DNA from: Styela clava
Lineage: Eukaryota; Chordata; Ascidiacea; Stolidobranchia; Styelidae
Direction: 5' to 3'
Assembly: GCF_964204865.1 (NCBI RefSeq)
Contig: NC_135251.1
Coordinates: 23,498,001 to 23,562,000, forward strand
Length of the DNA stretch: 64,000 nucleotides
Shown: positions 61,501 to 64,000 of the stretch, piece by piece
How positions within the stretch are numbered: position 1 is the stretch's first letter
How the letters are laid out: each line of letters begins with the position of its first letter
Program-made: the position numbers and the translations under genes
Notes under the pieces: generated by a model
What the model saw: the letters and a program-made list of their open reading frames with translations, nothing else
Told to the model about the DNA's origin: nothing
The model's database searches: none

Positions 61501-63903
61501 TGATACCCTATTTTACCATTCACTAAAGCAGTTTGGAGTACGACAAGATGTTGAAAATCAAACACTTTTCACTTTTCCCAACATGTAACGTTACCATGCC
61601 AGTCCGCAAAATATACCTTCAAATGGCTTGTCATATCCTGTAGCTGCTTTTACATAATCATTGGCGTAATCCATTCCCTTCCACGTTGGATGACATATGC
61701 ACTTTGACCAATGATGCGACTCCTAAAATTTTGTATCAAACTGAAGTCAAGTTGAATATTTTGCAATACAATGTTTCGAAACTTTTTGAGATTTATGGGG
61801 AATATTTAAACAATTTATGAATGCAATTTCTAAACAGGATTAATTTATTTAATAGTACATAAATGGAATGGAATTTTTTCCAAAAAATAAAAAGTAAAAA
61901 AACAGGAGGCTGGTAAGGTTCAATCAAAAGAAATTGTAGTCTGCGACTAGTCCGATTGACAGTCACGGGTATGCGAATAGGTACTTGCACAGTTTAACGT
62001 TTCAGATGCATGATGTGACAACAATACTCTATAAATAGTCTATTTAAAAGGCGTGCGATCGATTTGTACAATTGGCGTATGCATTCTGTTATTGATATTT
62101 ACAGATTTTGCTTTAAAAATTGCTTCACAAATTTTTGAATAATATTCTACACCAGAGACATAAGTAAAAACCTCCTTATCGTCCGATGTTTTAAGGTCCG
62201 TCATCGGATGTTTGTGGTAATCCCATCTTCCGAACGACAGATCTATGCCAGAAACAAATGCGATCGACTGATCGACAATTATCAGTTTCTCGTGATGAGA
62301 CCAAAATAGGTTATTTTCTGAAAAGAACAGAAATAAATTTAAAATATTGATGGGCCATATTACTAGATTCTCAATATTCAAAGGCTCAAATTCACTGCAA
62401 TAATATTACAGCAATGAGAGTATTCTACATCAATGTCCTTTTGGCGGGAATACAAAACTCTGAAATAAGTCTGGAAATAGACTGATGACTGATGTGTTAC
62501 CCGAAAATCTCATAGGATACATATATATAGTGTGTATGCTTATTTCTTACGTTTCTGTTATATTTTAAGACTACTCATCGAGAAATCATTGTACAACTCA
62601 CCCAACCCTAGCCCACGGTGAATTAATACTCGGATATTTTCCTCATTGAGACTTTCCAGAATATATTTTGCATAATGTTCTCCGAGATCCACAACTACTC
62701 CCGGACCATTGTAAAGCAATATGTATATCTTGACGCCGGATGCCTTGTAAAATTGCATTAGCTCAAGTTAATATCTTATTATTGCATATTTTTTCACGAG
62801 ATTTATCGCTATTGTTATCCTTTCCCAGAACCCGGAGTGAAAGAAAATAGAGAAGTTAGAGGAAACGGAATCCAGTTTTATTTTTATAATATAGTACGAA
62901 CTAACCGCTTTCTTTTCTATGATAGTTTTCAGAAGCCATTCATCTTTTAATTCACCCTTGCGCTTCAAGAATATAGCAGGAGAAAACGTCCAACCGGTAA
63001 TAAAGATTTCACTTTTTGCACTTTCCAGTGCATCTGCTACAGCAGAGAAGAAATCACAACCATCAACAAGCCTACAAAGAAATTATTCAAATATTTATTA
63101 TCAGCCACCTGGTAGAAAATATCATGGAAACGTTAGCATACTTAACCAAAATCTTTCCGCGACCACGGCAAAATAAAGCATGAAATAGAAGTGACAAGAT
63201 AAAGATGCGGGTCTGTAGGTTCAAAACCAAACCCGAATAGAAAAACTCGAGTGGATTCAAATAACTCATTTAATTACCATTAATGAAAATGTTAACAACT
63301 ATACCAATGTGCAACTGAAGGTCTTGCAGGTGCAAAGCTTCCGTGCACATTTCCCATTGCACCTCCGAATTCAGATATCACATTTTCCATGTTACTTTCG
63401 ATGCTATCATGCCAATTGATCGCCTCTTCTGAAGTCATACATTTTAAATATATTCTAGAAAATAATTTGAGAAGGAAAATAACATATATATAGTTTATTC
63501 CACTAACTAACTCAACCATGTTATACTAAATTGCATAAAGCCTGGTCAAGTGTGAGAGTGCGGAAACTTCTCATAAAAAATAAAATAGATAAAAATGAAA
63601 CTCACTGCACAGAAGTGTACAAAAAGTTGCGCCAATAATCCGGTTCGAACATACTCAAAATATGAATATATGTGTATATGAATTTATTAGTATAAACACT
63701 TCAACAGTTGGCGAGGACTAATCTTTATCACCTATAGACATAGCAGAATATTTATAACTCACGTATGAGAAGAATTTTTGAGCTTCAAGAAAACCCCTTT
63801 CTCGACTACTACAGATGATACTCCATCAAACAGAAACACTCCCTCGACATATTGCTTTGTTTCATCAAGGTACATCAAAAACTTATCTTTAAGCACAGCC
63901 CAT
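55532..63903 (-). CDS. phospholipase D (PLD1/2 type), 3' 16 exons, 5' part outside window
   Basis: PLD1/2 enzymes hydrolyse phosphatidylcholine to phosphatidic acid and choline at membranes. Exons from 5' to 3': 63903-63763, 63454-63305, 63071-62906, 62761-62602, 62317-62103, 61722-61617, 61043-60925, 60615-60499, 60035-59925, 59252-59104, 57987-57884, 57569-57432, 56818-56716, 56468-56270, 56124-56017 and 55639-55532 (TGA). They give about 730 aa in one frame. The first exon is PH domain ([14 protein letters not shown]); then [20 protein letters not shown] motif 1 HHEKLIIVD with [31 protein letters not shown]-like [33 protein letters not shown] motif 2 [10 protein letters not shown] with [15 protein letters not shown]; and C-terminal PAEMFT. 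Both catalytic motifs are intact. The loop after HKD1 is short, PLD2-like. The PX domain must lie beyond the right edge. The intron after WNFAK uses a GC donor. Confidence 0.95.
58196..58408. repeat. degenerate minisatellite in a PLD intron
   Basis: Imperfect units of the type TATACATATACAGCCAA repeat about ten times. The same motif, preceded by GGTCGGTAAC, occurs at 6596-6665 and about 12512-12540, so it belongs to a dispersed repeat. Confidence 0.8.
58411..58838. mobile_element. hAT-type MITE in a PLD intron
   Basis: It begins TAGGGCTGAGCACTTCGAAT and ends AAAAATGCCCATCCCTA. Many ATTCGAATCGATTCG palindromic motifs lie inside. Flanks ACACAGTC (58403-58410) and ACACAGTA (58839-58846) agree at 7 of 8 positions. 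Confidence 0.9.
58851..59056 (-). repeat. second tRNA-like SINE family (probable)
   Basis: In reverse complement it begins GGGCGCAGAGGTTTAGTAG, then GGTATCGCAGGTTCAAAGG, resembling A and B boxes of a tRNA, and ends near CCTAGCAGTGGACAGAGGCC. A short piece (CCACTGCTAGGTGAAG-like) recurs at about 52655-52690 in the fibronectin III gene. Ends are approximate. Confidence 0.5.
60806..60822. repeat. (AT)n microsatellite in a PLD intron
   Basis: About eight AT dinucleotides in a row. Confidence 0.8.
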
Positions 63904-64000
63904 CTGTAAAGTTGTGAGAAATTGAAATTTGAGTTGTTGTATGTCATGTTTCATTTGAGTATTAGATTGGGAACTTCCTACCGTAGTTTATACTTATACA

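Overview
This is a window of AT-rich, repeat-rich eukaryotic nuclear DNA from an animal. Split genes with GT-AG introns, an Integrator subunit 9 (INTS9) reading frame, an animal-type PX/PH phospholipase D and a secreted fibronectin-III protein all point to a metazoan. Many short introns and a dense load of small hAT-type transposons suggest an invertebrate; an ascidian tunicate is my best guess, but no feature here proves the lineage.

Layout. 1-5.8 kb: candidate exons of an unresolved plus-strand gene (1228-3064) and a five-exon minus-strand gene for a small basic Arg/Ser-rich protein (4051-5103). 5.6-13.8 kb: an old direct duplication (5585-8070 and 11755-13771) with a SINE in the second copy, degenerate minisatellites and a 37-bp triplet repeat. 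14.6-17.6 kb: hAT transposons, one with a remnant transposase. 17.98-19.95 kb: an intact, intronless INTS9 frame. 20.3-25.7 kb: hAT elements, including a 3.2-kb element with long internal inverted arms that split an older element. 26.7-27.9 kb: a three-exon gene for a very small secreted peptide ending in a CC-x5-CC motif. 28.4-34.5 kb: transposons, inverted repeats and a tandem repeat. 35.5-38.0 kb: a broken INTS9 3' end followed by a second, strongly diverged copy of the peptide gene. 38.5-48 kb: mostly repeats, including a tandem duplication in which only one unit carries a SINE. 49.2-54.7 kb: a 12-exon gene for a secreted protein with two fibronectin III domains and a novel repeated C-terminal module. 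55.5-63.9 kb, minus strand: 16 exons of a phospholipase D gene running off the right edge.

How it fits together. INTS9 and PLD are housekeeping genes; I see no operon-like functional linkage. The most notable signal is the pair of tiny secreted cysteine-paired peptide genes. INTS9 3' end followed by a peptide gene occurs twice in the same order and orientation, so one segmental duplication probably made both the INTS9 pseudogene and the second peptide gene. Signal-peptide exons stayed similar while the mature part changed almost everywhere except the cysteines. Transposon ages can be ordered here because several insertions have an empty site elsewhere in the window.
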